DNA of 64,000 nt from Rummeliibacillus sp963792445 (GCA_963792445.1 CAWBWO010000014.1:186001-250000); one strand, 5' to 3'. Counted from the first letter of the stretch, positions 26,989 through 35,494 are shown. Translations and numbers: made by a program. Notes: generated from the letters alone by a model not told the origin.

Positions 26989-27724
26989 TGATCAATATAA
27001 AAAGACAATTTTGCCTTTTTGATGCCTCTATTTCTCTTATTTCAGTCCCAGAATACAAAAAAAGCTTAAAGTCTAGTAACTATTGTATTTTTGGATTAAA
27101 AAAGCACGTTTGAAATTAACTCATCTAAAAAGTTATGATAATTCTTTTAATGAAAATTTTTTTCGAATCAACTTAAAGTTTTAGAAAAAACAAATTATTT
27201 AAATATTTTTTTGTGCATTGTGTACACATTTCCAAAAATTCGATTACAATATAAAATAAGGGAGATAGATAATAGATTCATAATATGAGTCTTTTAAATT
27301 ATTTTGTAGATTTTGATTTGTGGAGAATTAGTGATGCGCTGAAGAAATATCATGAACAGGTAGGTTGACGATTTCTTTAACAGTAAATTTAGTGTAACTA
27401 TACAGGCTTAGGACTTTTTGAAGAAGATTTTTTGGATAATTTAAAAAGTTGAGGGCGTGGCAAGCATAATGAACCAGCAGAGGATGGCTATTAAATTGTT
27501 AGTTTCACTAAAAGAATATTTTGAATCTAGCGTTTCTATTTACCCGAAGCCAAATTCATTTTAATTTGAGAAACAATAGTTACTTTAAAAGAACAACTAG
27601 AAGAGATGATTTCACAAGTAAAATTCTAAGGAGTTTTATGGTGCAACTTATGTCACCAACACTCTTAAAAAGTAACGGAGTAAAAGAATACTGTATTACA
27701 CAATTTCTTTTAAGGGGTGGTTAG
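26989..27724. other. Degenerate AT-rich intergenic region
   Basis: There is no convincing intact gene in about 740 bp. It contains a 10-bp palindrome TGTGTACACA at 27219-27228 beside promoter-like sequence. It also contains short broken frames, e.g. MNQQRMAIKLLVSLKEYF from 27470 that ends after about 32 codons, followed by LKEQLEEMISQVKF in another frame. These look like remnants of a small coding gene upstream of the XRE regulator. A 67-codon frame at 27521-27724 has no family resemblance. Confidence 0.4.
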
Positions 27725-28012
27725 ATGGTTACTGTAGATTTATTTGGACAGGAAGATCATAATGTGGAACAAGAGAAATCTCCGCTTGAAGTAATGGCTG
27801 AAAAACGTAGTCAGATTATTTTTAAGCAACGTATGTCTGTTGGACTGACACAATCGCAATTGGCAGAGCGTGCAAATGTCACACAAAAAACTGTTAGCCG
27901 CATTGAACGTGGTGATAGTAAAGTTAGAGAAACCACTTTACAGAAAGTTTATGAGGTTTTAGGTATTACAGAGAAGCATTTAGAAGCTTTGAAAGAACAG
28001 CCAATTACATAG
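27725..28012 (+). CDS. XRE-family DNA-binding protein
   Basis: A 95-residue protein with one helix-turn-helix of the Cro/CI type at about residues 37-65 (LTQSQLAERANVTQKTVSRIERG), preceded by a hydrophilic N-terminal arm. The ATG follows AAGGGGTGG. There is no C-terminal effector domain. Small XRE proteins of this kind act as antitoxins, phage repressors or HigA-like regulators, but no intact partner gene is adjacent: the upstream region is degenerate and signal peptidase is downstream beyond a hairpin. Confidence 0.82.
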   Translation: MVTVDLFGQEDHNVEQEKSPLEVMAEKRSQIIFKQRMSVGLTQSQLAERANVTQKTVSRIERGDSKVRETTLQKVYEVLGITEKHLEALKEQPIT

Positions 28013-28023
28013 CTGTGATGATA

Positions 28024-28072
28024 CATGAGGAGACTATTGGCTCATACAAAAGCTAATAGACACCTCATTTTT
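28024..28072 (+). terminator. Probable terminator after the XRE gene
   Basis: ATGAGG...CTATTGGC and GCTAATAG...CCTCAT form an interrupted stem followed by TTTTTTATTTTT. Confidence 0.6.
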
Positions 28073-28168
28073 TATTTTTAGATTATTATTCAATGACAGA
28101 ACTCCTCTATGAATGGCATAATATTGATTGGGTAGTTTGTAAAGCCACAAATAAGAGGATGATATAAA

Positions 28169-28708
28169 ATGGAAAAGAAAAGCTTTAGTAAAGAAATCTT
28201 ATCATGGTTATGGCCAATCTTAATTGCAGTAGTAATTGCTGTATTATGTAGACAATTTTTGTTTTCACCAGTTACAGTTAAAGGCGAATCCATGGAACCT
28301 ACGTACGAAAATAATAATAAGATTATCATTAGCAAAACAAGTCACATAGATCGATTTGATATTATAGTTTTTCTATCCCCAGTAGAAGATGATCATTATA
28401 TAAAACGTGTGATTGGTCTACCAGGTGATACGATTAAAGTAAAAAATGATAAGTTATATATCAATGGTAAAGAGTATAAGGAACCTTATTTAAAGCAAGG
28501 GATTCATCAATATGAAGAAATGGGCGATCATTTCACTGAAGATTTCACTCTAGAACAAGTAACAGGTGAAAAGAAAGTGCCAAAGGATTCCTATTTTGTA
28601 TTAGGAGATAATCGCCAGAATAGTAGTGATAGTCGTGAATATGGTTTTATCAAAAGCGGAGCAATTACTGGCGAAGTTAAATTTCAATTTTACCCATTTA
28701 AATTTTAA
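28169..28708 (+). CDS. lepB: Type I signal peptidase
   Basis: A 179-residue membrane protease that cleaves Sec/Tat signal peptides outside the membrane. It has one N-terminal anchor (residues about 12-33), the catalytic Ser41 in GESMEPT, Lys79 in HYIKRVIGLPGDT and the box-E motif GDNRQNSSDSREYG. Its size fits the Bacillus SipS/SipT type. The ATG follows AAGAGGATG. The low-molecular-weight phosphatase gene begins 27 bp after it, so the two are probably cotranscribed. Confidence 0.93.
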   Translation: MEKKSFSKEILSWLWPILIAVVIAVLCRQFLFSPVTVKGESMEPTYENNNKIIISKTSHIDRFDIIVFLSPVEDDHYIKRVIGLPGDTIKVKNDKLYINGKEYKEPYLKQGIHQYEEMGDHFTEDFTLEQVTGEKKVPKDSYFVLGDNRQNSSDSREYGFIKSGAITGEVKFQFYPFKF

Positions 28709-28735
28709 TGTAAGAATTATATAAGGGGCGTTTTA

Positions 28736-29211
28736 ATGAAAACAGGAGTGTTATTTGTTTGCTTAGGAAATATATGCCGTTCTCCAATGGCTGAAGCAAT
28801 TTTCTATAATTTGGTTAAGGAAAAAGGATTACTTGAGGATTTTGATATTGATTCTGCAGGTACAGGCGATTGGCATATTGGAGAGGGACCACACACTGGG
28901 ACAATTAAAAAACTTACTGAATATAATCTTTCTTCCGAAGGGTTAGTTAGCCGCCAAATTAAGGCGGAAGATTACAACCGTTTTGATTACATTGTTTGCA
29001 TGGATGAAAACAATATAAAGAATGCATTACCAATGTTAGGTCAAGAGTGAAGAGTCAAAAAGTGTTTCGACTACTTGATTTAGTAGAAGATTCAAAAGAC
29101 GTGCCGGATCCTTATTTTACAGGAGATTTTGAGGAAACATATCAATTATGTTTAAAAGGCTGTCAAGCATTATTAGATAAAATTGAAACTGATAAGAGAA
29201 GTCAATCATAA
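28736..29211 (+). pseudogene. Low-molecular-weight protein tyrosine phosphatase gene with a frameshift
   Basis: The start has the full phosphatase loop C9-LGNIC-R15-S and aligns with LMW-PTPs (GTGDWHIGEGPH, FDYIVCMDENN). The frame stops at 29050, after 104 residues. The adjacent frame then supplies the missing C-terminus: SQKVFRLLDLVEDSKDVPDPYF with the catalytic DP motif, then EETYQLCLKGCQALL, to 29211. Without that Asp the short product should lack acid catalysis. The shift lies near 29045-29065, which includes an A5 run. It is either a real indel or an assembly error. Confidence 0.75.
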
Positions 29212-29233
29212 AAGATTGCTTCTCTTTTTTTAT
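29194..29233 (+). terminator. Terminator after the phosphatase gene
   Basis: AGAGAAGTCAATC pairs with GATTGCTTCTCT (one bulge) and is followed by seven T. The stem begins inside the last codons of the frame-corrected phosphatase. Confidence 0.8.
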
Positions 29234-29332
29234 TGTTAATTTCGGATTAAAGGGTATTACATTGTTAACGATGTCTAATTAATGAAATAAGCGGGTATGT
29301 ATAAAAAGAGTAGTTATGAGGACGGTGTTGAT

Positions 29333-30184
29333 ATGGATTGGAAAGGTAGAAGACAAAGTAATAATGTAGAGGATCGTCGTGGGATGAAGGGGCCTGCAGT
29401 AATTGGCGGTGGGATTGGTGGAATTGGAATTATCATTGTCATCATTTATACATTGTTGGGTGGAAATCCACAGGATATTCTAAATAATACGAGCCAAGTT
29501 ACACCGACCAATCAAGCGTCCGAATATAAGCAAACAGCTGAAGAAGAGGAATTAGCAAGTTTTGTAAAGGTTGTGCTTGCTGATACAGAAGATGTGTGGT
29601 CAGAAGTTTTTAAAAAAGAGGGTAAGAATTATAAAAATCCAACACTTGTTTTGTTTACTGATAGTGTGCAATCAGAATGCGGTAATATGAGTGCCGCTGT
29701 AGGGCCTTTTTATTGTCCAGGTGACCAAAAATTATATATTGACTTATCATTTTATCAGGAACTAAAAAATCAATTTAAAGCACCTGGAGATTTTGCAATG
29801 GCCTATGTAGTCGCACATGAAGTAGGTCATCACGTTCAATATTTACTAGGAACTTCAGCTAAAGTCAGCGCATTAGAACAACAATCTTCTAAAACAGAAG
29901 CAAATAAGTTATCAGTTAAATTAGAACTCCAAGCCGACTATTATGCAGGCGTTTGGGCGCATTATGTACAAGGTAAAGGATATTTAGAAAAAGGGGATTT
30001 TCAAGAAGCGATGACTGCTGCTAATGCAATTGGAGATGATACTTTACAAAAACAAGCACAAGGATATGTTGTTCCTGAAAGTTTTACGCACGGGACTTCA
30101 GAACAACGCATGAAATGGTTAAAAAGAGGGTTTAAATATGGCACGATAAAAGATGGAGATACGTTTGACGCGAGCAATTTATAA
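29333..30184 (+). CDS. ypfJ: YpfJ-family neutral zinc metallopeptidase
   Basis: A 283-residue membrane-anchored protein. It begins MDWKGRRQSNNVEDRRG, the canonical start of this family, so ATG 29333 is preferred over the upstream 29297. A Gly/Ile-rich transmembrane segment covers about residues 20-42. The catalytic zinc site is H162-E163-x2-H166 (AHEVGHH), with a further conserved E/D region (LELQADYYAGVWAH) supplying the third ligand area. It is predicted to act outside the membrane; the substrate is unknown. Confidence 0.88.
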   Translation: MDWKGRRQSNNVEDRRGMKGPAVIGGGIGGIGIIIVIIYTLLGGNPQDILNNTSQVTPTNQASEYKQTAEEEELASFVKVVLADTEDVWSEVFKKEGKNYKNPTLVLFTDSVQSECGNMSAAVGPFYCPGDQKLYIDLSFYQELKNQFKAPGDFAMAYVVAHEVGHHVQYLLGTSAKVSALEQQSSKTEANKLSVKLELQADYYAGVWAHYVQGKGYLEKGDFQEAMTAANAIGDDTLQKQAQGYVVPESFTHGTSEQRMKWLKRGFKYGTIKDGDTFDASNL

Positions 30185-30372
30185 TTACCAAGGAGCAGCT
30201 ATTAATTAAATACTACCTTTGTTTCAGGAGTACATCATTCACTTTTGGACATCTATAAAATATATTAAATTTAGTGTATAATACTACAGTGACTTAAAGC
30301 TTATCCCATGTGGGTATTTGATACGCCCACTTTGTAATTTATATTTATACTAGTTGAAAGAGAGTGAATCCA

Positions 30373-31113
30373 ATGGGACGTAAGTGGAACAATATTAAAG
30401 AGAAAAAAGCTGCAAAAGATCAAGGTACTGCTCGTGTCTATGCTAAATTTGGTCGTGAAATTTATGTAGCTGCTAAACAAGGTGAACCAGATCCAGAATC
30501 TAATGGTGCATTAAAAGTAGTTTTAGAACGCGCAAAAACATATAGTGTACCAAAACATATTATTGATCGTGCAATTGAAAAAGCAAAAGGCGGCGGCGAA
30601 GAAAACTATGACGAATTACGTTATGAAGGTTTCGGCCCAAATGGCTCAATGATTATTGTTGATGCCCTAACTAATAACGTAAACCGTACAGCAGCAGATG
30701 TCCGTGCAACTTTTGGTAAAAACGGCGGTAACATGGGTGTCAGTGGCTCAGTGGCCTATATGTTCGATGCAACAGCAGTTTTTGCTTTAGAAGGCAAATC
30801 TGCTGAAGAAGTTTTAGAACTTTTAATCGAAGCTGACGTAGATGTTCGCGACGTTTTCGAGGAAGGCGACGAAGAAGGCGAAACAACTATTATCTATGCA
30901 CAACCAGATCAATTCAACGCAGTACAAGAAGCATTAAAAGCACAAGGAATCACAGAATTCAGCGTCGCTGAATTATCAATGCTTCCTCAAACAGAGGTTA
31001 TCCTTGAAGGTGAAGATCTTGAAAAATTCGAACATCTAATCGATCTTCTAGATGACCTAGAAGATGTACAACACGTATATCATAACGTAGCAGACATGAG
31101 AATAAACTACTGA
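30373..31113 (+). CDS. yeeI: YebC/PmpR-family protein YeeI with altered C-terminus
   Basis: A 246-residue member of the YebC/TACO1 family, closest to B. subtilis YeeI: MGRKWNNIKEKKAAKD, REIYVAAKQGEPDPESN and YDELRYEGFGPNGSM. Family members act as regulators or as translation factors that relieve polyproline stalling. The ATG at 30373 is preferred over 30364 because the protein then starts MGRKWNN. The C-terminus reads VYHNVADMRINY, while a 37-bp copy of the gene end at 34250 would give VYHNVEL, closer to the usual ending. This suggests that the native 3' end was displaced by the inserted ABC cassette. Confidence 0.93.
   Translation: MGRKWNNIKEKKAAKDQGTARVYAKFGREIYVAAKQGEPDPESNGALKVVLERAKTYSVPKHIIDRAIEKAKGGGEENYDELRYEGFGPNGSMIIVDALTNNVNRTAADVRATFGKNGGNMGVSGSVAYMFDATAVFALEGKSAEEVLELLIEADVDVRDVFEEGDEEGETTIIYAQPDQFNAVQEALKAQGITEFSVAELSMLPQTEVILEGEDLEKFEHLIDLLDDLEDVQHVYHNVADMRINY
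31054..31090 (+). repeat. Left 37-bp direct repeat in the 3' end of yeeI
   Basis: Matches 34250-34286 at 36 of 37 positions (one A/T difference). It begins GACCTAGAAGATG and ends ATAACGTAG. Sequence outside the repeat is unrelated on both sides. Confidence 0.9.
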
Positions 31114-31361
31114 ATCGTTGATAAATCAACATTCCTGAAGTTTAGTACTTCATCAAATCAATCAAAAATGTCAATCCACTACGATGTATATCATGATTTT
31201 TACCGTAATGGTGATGATAAATGTTTCTTCATTAAGAAATTGTCAAAATTACTTAATGAGGAGGCATTTTTTTAATGCTACTAATTGATTTACAGAAAGA
31301 ATATTTTTTTCACATTCAGACAGAAGGTTATTGGTTTAGTATACTAAGCCGAATAAACAAA

Positions 31362-31398
31362 AAAACCGACTTCCTTTTAAAAGGGTCGGTTTTTTATT
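31362..31398. terminator. Bidirectional terminator in the left part of the cassette
   Basis: AAAAAACCGAC and GTCGGTTTTTT form a strong symmetric stem. The remaining 31114-31501 has a second weaker hairpin (CATTAAG/CTTAATG, about 31238-31272, followed by T7) and no gene. Confidence 0.8.
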
Positions 31399-31501
31399 GA
31401 CCATGAGAATAAATGATAATTAATTGAGTAGAATATTAGAAATTAAAGATATACTACTTATTTGAAAGTGAGAACTAAATGATATATTAGTTCATACTTA
31501 T

Positions 31502-32239
31502 CTATTGAATTTTGTCTAAAAATCGTCTTGTTCGTTCTTCTTTTGGATTGTTGAAAATTTCAGAGGGTAAACCTTTCTCTACAATGACACCCTGATCAAT
31601 AAAAATTACTTCATCAGCTACTTCTTTAGCAAAACGCATTTCATGAGTTACTACAACCATTGTCATACCTTCTTGCGCTAAATCTTTCATTGCTTGTAAA
31701 ACATCACCTACAAGTTCAGGATCGAGTGCTGAAGTAGGTTCGTCAAATAGCATCACTTTTGGTTCAATACCCATTGCACGTGCAATGCCAACACGTTGTT
31801 GTTGACCACCAGATAATTGTGAAGGATAAAAGTCAATTTTGTCACCAAGTCCTACTTTTTTTAGCAATTGAATGGATTTATCTTTTGCTTGCTGTTTAGG
31901 AATTCCTTGAACAATAATAGGACCTTCCATAACATTTTCAAGTGCTGTTTTATGAGGGAATAGATTGTAATTCTGAAAAACCATTCCAGTTAAACTTCGA
32001 AAAGAAACGATCGATTTTTTACTTATTTTTTTCTGATTAAAATCGATTAAATGTCCATCTATTTCTACGGAACCATTTGTAGGTACTTCAAGTAAATTCA
32101 TACATCTAAGAAAAGTTGTTTTACCAGATCCAGATGGACCAATGATAACGATCACTTTACCACGTTCAACCTCAAGGTCCACACCTTTTAGCACTTCTAA
32201 ATCACCAAAAGATTTATGAAGACTTTTAATGCTGATCAT
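31502..32239 (-). CDS. Polar amino-acid ABC transporter ATPase (GlnQ type)
   Basis: A 245-residue ABC ATPase with Walker A GPSGSGKTT (residues about 33-41), Q-loop FQNYNLFPHKT, signature LSGGQQQR, Walker B VMLFDEPTSALDPE and the switch His in VVTHEMRFA. These are the signature of the polar amino-acid uptake group. It is the last gene of a binding protein-permease-ATPase set transcribed on minus. The ATG at 32239 is 31 bp after the permease. The permease gene is frameshifted, so the whole importer may be inactive. Confidence 0.92.
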   Translation of the reverse strand: MISIKSLHKSFGDLEVLKGVDLEVERGKVIVIIGPSGSGKTTFLRCMNLLEVPTNGSVEIDGHLIDFNQKKISKKSIVSFRSLTGMVFQNYNLFPHKTALENVMEGPIIVQGIPKQQAKDKSIQLLKKVGLGDKIDFYPSQLSGGQQQRVGIARAMGIEPKVMLFDEPTSALDPELVGDVLQAMKDLAQEGMTMVVVTHEMRFAKEVADEVIFIDQGVIVEKGLPSEIFNNPKEERTRRFLDKIQ

Positions 32240-32269
32240 TTCAAAAAACTCCTTTAATTACTTCTATTT

Positions 32270-32984
32270 CTATTTTGATACATATCGATCAAGTCTTGAT
32301 TCAAGTCGTCCTTGAATGGAAGAAAGTACAGTACAGATAATCCAATATAGAATAGCTACTTCTGAATAAAGTAATAGAAATTCATAGTTAGTTGCTGCTA
32401 TTTCCTGTGCTTTTCTGAACATTTCTGATACGAGAACTAATGATGCAAGTGATGTATCTTTTACAAGGCTAATAAAAGTATTCGATAATGGTGGAATGGA
32501 TACACGAGTAGCTTGAGGGAAAATGATTCGCTTCAAAGTTTGGGTGTAATTCATTCCAATTGAATAACCGGCTTCCCATTGTCCTTTTGGTATTGAAAGA
32601 ATTGCGGCGCGTATAATTTCAGAAGCATATGCTCCTACACTTAAAGAAAACCCAATAATAGCAGATAGTAAACGGATTGATTGTTACACCTAAATTTGGT
32701 AAACCATAAAAGATGATAAATAATTGAACAAGTAAAGGTGTTCCCCGAATAATAGACACATATATACGTGCAATCCAATTTAAAACTCTAATAGATGATA
32801 TTCGGGCTAATGCTGTGAAAATTGCTAAAATTAGTCCAAGACCAAATGAAATAATAGTTAGTGGAATCGTATATTTAATAGCTCCCTCTACCATGGGTAA
32901 AAGGGAAGACTGAGCGATCGACACTAATTGGTCGATTCGCTCAGGATCTTGAAAGATACTATTTAGGAGAAACATCTTCACCAA
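32270..32984 (-). pseudogene. Polar amino-acid ABC permease gene with a frameshift
   Basis: The first frame (start TTG 32984, or more likely ATG 32975) gives the HisM/GlnP N-terminal half (ARISSIRVLNWIARIYVSIIRGTPLLVQLFIIFYG). It then loses frame after VTINPFT near 32665-32672. The next frame continues exactly where expected: SAIIGFSLSVGAYASEIIRAA, then SIPKGQWEAGYSIGM (EAA loop), and so on to the stop at 32270. Corrected, it is about 235 residues. It overlaps the binding-protein gene by about 26 bp. It is either a real knockout or an assembly error. Confidence 0.8.
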
Positions 32985-33768
32985 ACCATTTGTTAGAGAT
33001 TTTTGAGTATGTTCCGTCAGCTTTCATATCTTTTAACGCTTTATTAACTGCTTCCACTAATTTATTGCTACCTTTTCTAAACATTAATCCACTTTGTGCT
33101 AAGTTTGATTCTGTTGCTACAACTTTAACTGGTGTATTTGGATGTGATTTTTTGTAATCTAAGAAAGATAGTTTATCATTAAATGTTGCATCTACACGTT
33201 TTGATTCGATTAGTGATACAGATTGAGTAAAGCCTTCAACGGATACTATATCAGCTCCGTATTTTTTAGCCATTTTTCCATAATTACTTGTTAATGATTG
33301 TGCAGCTTTTTTGCCTTTTACATCTTCAAAAGATTTAATATCTTTATTGTCCTTACCTACGATTAATACTGCACCTGATTCAATATATGGATCTGAGAAA
33401 TCATATTTTGCTTGGCGTTCTGGTTGAATACCAACTTCGTTTGCAATCATATCAAATCGTTTTGCATCAAGTCCGGCAAACATACCGTCCCATTGTGTTT
33501 CTTCAAATTCTGCTTTTACACCTATACGTTTTGCAACTTCATTTGCGATATCTACATCAAATCCTGTAAGTTTGTTTGATTTATCGTGGAATGTGAAAGG
33601 AGGGTAAGTTCCTTCAGTTCCTACTTTTAAAACGCCTTCTTTTTTTACAGTATCGTATAAATCTTCAGTTGAAGATTTATTCCCTTCAGTATTATTTTTT
33701 GAGCCACATGCTGCAAGAACTAAAGATAATGCAAGTACTAGTGACAAGAGTGAAACTAATTTCTTCAT
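32959..33768 (-). CDS. Amino-acid ABC transporter substrate-binding lipoprotein
   Basis: A 269-residue lipoprotein with signal peptide and lipobox LAAC (Cys about residue 21), then an SBP family 3 domain: LKVGTEGTYPPFTFHDKSNKLTGFDVDIANEVAKRIG-type start, DGMFAGLDAKRFDMIANEVGI, and the C-terminal DMKADGTYSKISNKWFG. It is tethered outside the membrane to feed a GlnP/HisM-type permease. A GGAGGTAAG ribosome site precedes the ATG. The family suggests polar or sulfur amino acids, but the ligand is not determined. Confidence 0.9.
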   Translation of the reverse strand: MKKLVSLLSLVLALSLVLAACGSKNNTEGNKSSTEDLYDTVKKEGVLKVGTEGTYPPFTFHDKSNKLTGFDVDIANEVAKRIGVKAEFEETQWDGMFAGLDAKRFDMIANEVGIQPERQAKYDFSDPYIESGAVLIVGKDNKDIKSFEDVKGKKAAQSLTSNYGKMAKKYGADIVSVEGFTQSVSLIESKRVDATFNDKLSFLDYKKSHPNTPVKVVATESNLAQSGLMFRKGSNKLVEAVNKALKDMKADGTYSKISNKWFGEDVSPK

Positions 33769-33870
33769 TTTCTTACCTCCGAGTATTCTTATAGGATTTA
33801 TATAAAATCCAAGGTTATCGTAACATTATTTAAGGGTAATGTCACAGTAAAATTTTACTATAGTTTGGCT

Positions 33871-33914
33871 ATAAAAAACACTAAGAACCCGTTAGGATTC
33901 TTTAGTGTTTTGTT
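33871..33914 (-). terminator. Hairpin/terminator about 100 bp upstream of the binding-protein gene
   Basis: On minus, AACACTAAAGAATCC and GGGTTCTTAGTGTT form a stem followed by TTTTTTAT. It lies in the leader of the ABC operon, so it could be an attenuator; no known riboswitch core is visible upstream. On plus it is also followed by T-rich sequence. The gap 33769-34446 otherwise holds the yeeI 3' remnant at 34250 and another terminator at 34345. Confidence 0.6.
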
Positions 33915-34249
33915 GTTTTGGCTTTAGATCTTTCCAGAGTTTGACACCACAGTAAATCGCTGATTTAAATGATACTTTCGTTGGGAAGGAGGGTAGCAGG
34001 CTTTTTGCTAAATTTTCATATTTAATTTTCTCCGAGTTTTATTAAGTACTCAGCTGAATTGTCACAGCTGGGTAATACATATACTTTAGCTCAGTAAATT
34101 GAATATTAATATTCAAAAATAAGTTCATTAGGTTGTGAAATACACCACAAGGACGTTGATTTATGTCAACATTTCCATTATGATAAACATGACGATTTTC
34201 TTATGGAGAAATGATTGGTAAACGTTGATATATAAAGGTTTGTGGTTAC

Positions 34250-34286
34250 GACCTAGAAGATGTACAACACGTTTATCATAACGTAG
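34250..34286 (+). repeat. Right 37-bp direct repeat, displaced yeeI 3' end
   Basis: Copy of 31054-31090 with one mismatch. In the yeeI frame it encodes DLEDVQHVYHNVEL followed by a TAA stop at 34292, the ending expected for YeeI. A terminator follows at 34345. This appears to be the original end of the gene. Confidence 0.85.
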
Positions 34287-34344
34287 AATTGTAATAGTTA
34301 ATATTTAGTATTTAATTTAATATTCAATATCATAAGAAAAATAA

Positions 34345-34375
34345 AATCCAGTAGCTCTTAGCTACTGGATTTTTT
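34345..34375 (+). terminator. Terminator behind the yeeI 3' remnant
   Basis: AAATCCAGTAGC and GCTACTGGATTT form a 12-bp stem with a 5-nt loop and a T-run. It is probably the original yeeI terminator. Confidence 0.85.
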
Positions 34376-34446
34376 AAAAGAATTTATAAATGTATACGCA
34401 CATGATATTGATGTAGTGTTTTAGTGTAAATGAAAGGAGAATATAA

Positions 34447-34884
34447 ATGAATTATGTTTATGTAAACGGGCTGCCAAATGAAGATGTGATTAAAGGTATC
34501 CAGAAGCTCCATAGAGAAGTTTTTGATGGAGATGAGCTATCTATAAATGAATTGAAAGAAAAAACGAATTTGCTATGTTGTATTGCTTTAGATGAGCATA
34601 TCGTGACAGGATTTAAATTAGGTTACGAAAAGGAGAGAGGATTATTCTATAGTTGGTTAGGCGGGGTAAGTGCTGATTACCGTGGGCAAGGAATTGCATC
34701 AGAACTAATGAAGCTACAACATAAACTAGTTTCTAAGCAAGGTTATCAAAAAATTCTTACGATTGGACGTAATTATCGTAAAGGAATGTTAATTTTAAAT
34801 ATTAAAGCAGGTTTTGACATTATAGAAACGTATATTAGTAAAAGTGGAAAACGAAAAATCATAATGGAAAAAGAGTTGAAGTAA
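34447..34884 (+). CDS. GNAT-family acetyltransferase
   Basis: A 145-residue GNAT protein. The acetyl-CoA binding segment is WLGGVSADYRGQGIASELM at about residues 75-93, followed by YQKILTIGRNYRKGMLILNIKAGF, the usual beta-5/alpha-4 region. The substrate is unknown. The ATG follows GAAAGGAGA. It is followed 34 bp later by a YdcF-like gene on the same strand. Confidence 0.82.
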   Translation: MNYVYVNGLPNEDVIKGIQKLHREVFDGDELSINELKEKTNLLCCIALDEHIVTGFKLGYEKERGLFYSWLGGVSADYRGQGIASELMKLQHKLVSKQGYQKILTIGRNYRKGMLILNIKAGFDIIETYISKSGKRKIIMEKELK

Positions 34885-34918
34885 GTAGATAAGTATTTCA
34901 TAAAGGAATGATCTTGAG

Positions 34919-35494
34919 GTGAGAAATAAGACAATGCTAATCTTACTAATTATTTGTATACCAATCGTATTCTTTTTTGGTATTACTTCAAAATGGCTAA
35001 AAGATGGTGAAAGACCAAGAGCAAAAGGTACATATAAGTATGTCATCGTTTTAGGGGCAAAAGTGAAGAGAGGGGCAATCCCATCTAGAGCATTGGCCTT
35101 TAGATTAGATGCTGCTCTAACTTATGCTAGAAAGCATCCTCAAGTTCACATCATTGTTTCAGGCGGACAAGGCCCTGATGAAGATGCAACAGAGGCTTCA
35201 GTGATGAAGCAATATCTAATCGACCGCGGTTTTCCAGCATCACAAATTATCGTTGAAGATCAATCCACTTCTACATATGAAAACCTACTAAACACCAAGA
35301 ATATTATTGGGGACGAATTACAGGGGCTAACAATTGTATCAAGCAATTACCATTTAGCACGTGCTAAAATGCTTGCAGAAGTGCTTCACCTAAAATGCGA
35401 TGTAGTGCCTGCTAAGACACCAGAGAGTATCGAAGTAAAAGTTAGATTTCGGGAACGCTTTGCACTTATTAAATCAGCTTTTACAGGTAAATAA
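34919..35494 (+). CDS. YdcF/SanA-family (DUF218) membrane-anchored protein
   Basis: A 191-residue protein with one N-terminal membrane anchor (LILLIICIPIVFFFGI) and a DUF218 domain: YVIVLGAKVKRGAIPSRAL, then HIIVSGGQGPDEDATEAS, then EDQSTSTYENLLNTK and VSSNYHLARAKMLAE. The family is linked to cell-envelope or vancomycin-sensitivity phenotypes, but the biochemistry is unclear. The start is either GTG 34919 or ATG 34934. A convergent terminator follows. Confidence 0.85.
   Translation: MRNKTMLILLIICIPIVFFFGITSKWLKDGERPRAKGTYKYVIVLGAKVKRGAIPSRALAFRLDAALTYARKHPQVHIIVSGGQGPDEDATEASVMKQYLIDRGFPASQIIVEDQSTSTYENLLNTKNIIGDELQGLTIVSSNYHLARAKMLAEVLHLKCDVVPAKTPESIEVKVRFRERFALIKSAFTGK

Noticed and set aside
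27521..27724. 67-residue frame directly before the XRE gene, considered as a toxin partner
   Set aside because: No ribosome site at its TTG start, no toxin family pattern, and another frame in the same DNA looks more gene-like.
31054..34286. Insertion-sequence or transposon as explanation of the repeat-bounded cassette
   Set aside because: No transposase or integrase frame exists in the interval, and 37-bp repeats with coding sense are too long for usual target duplications.
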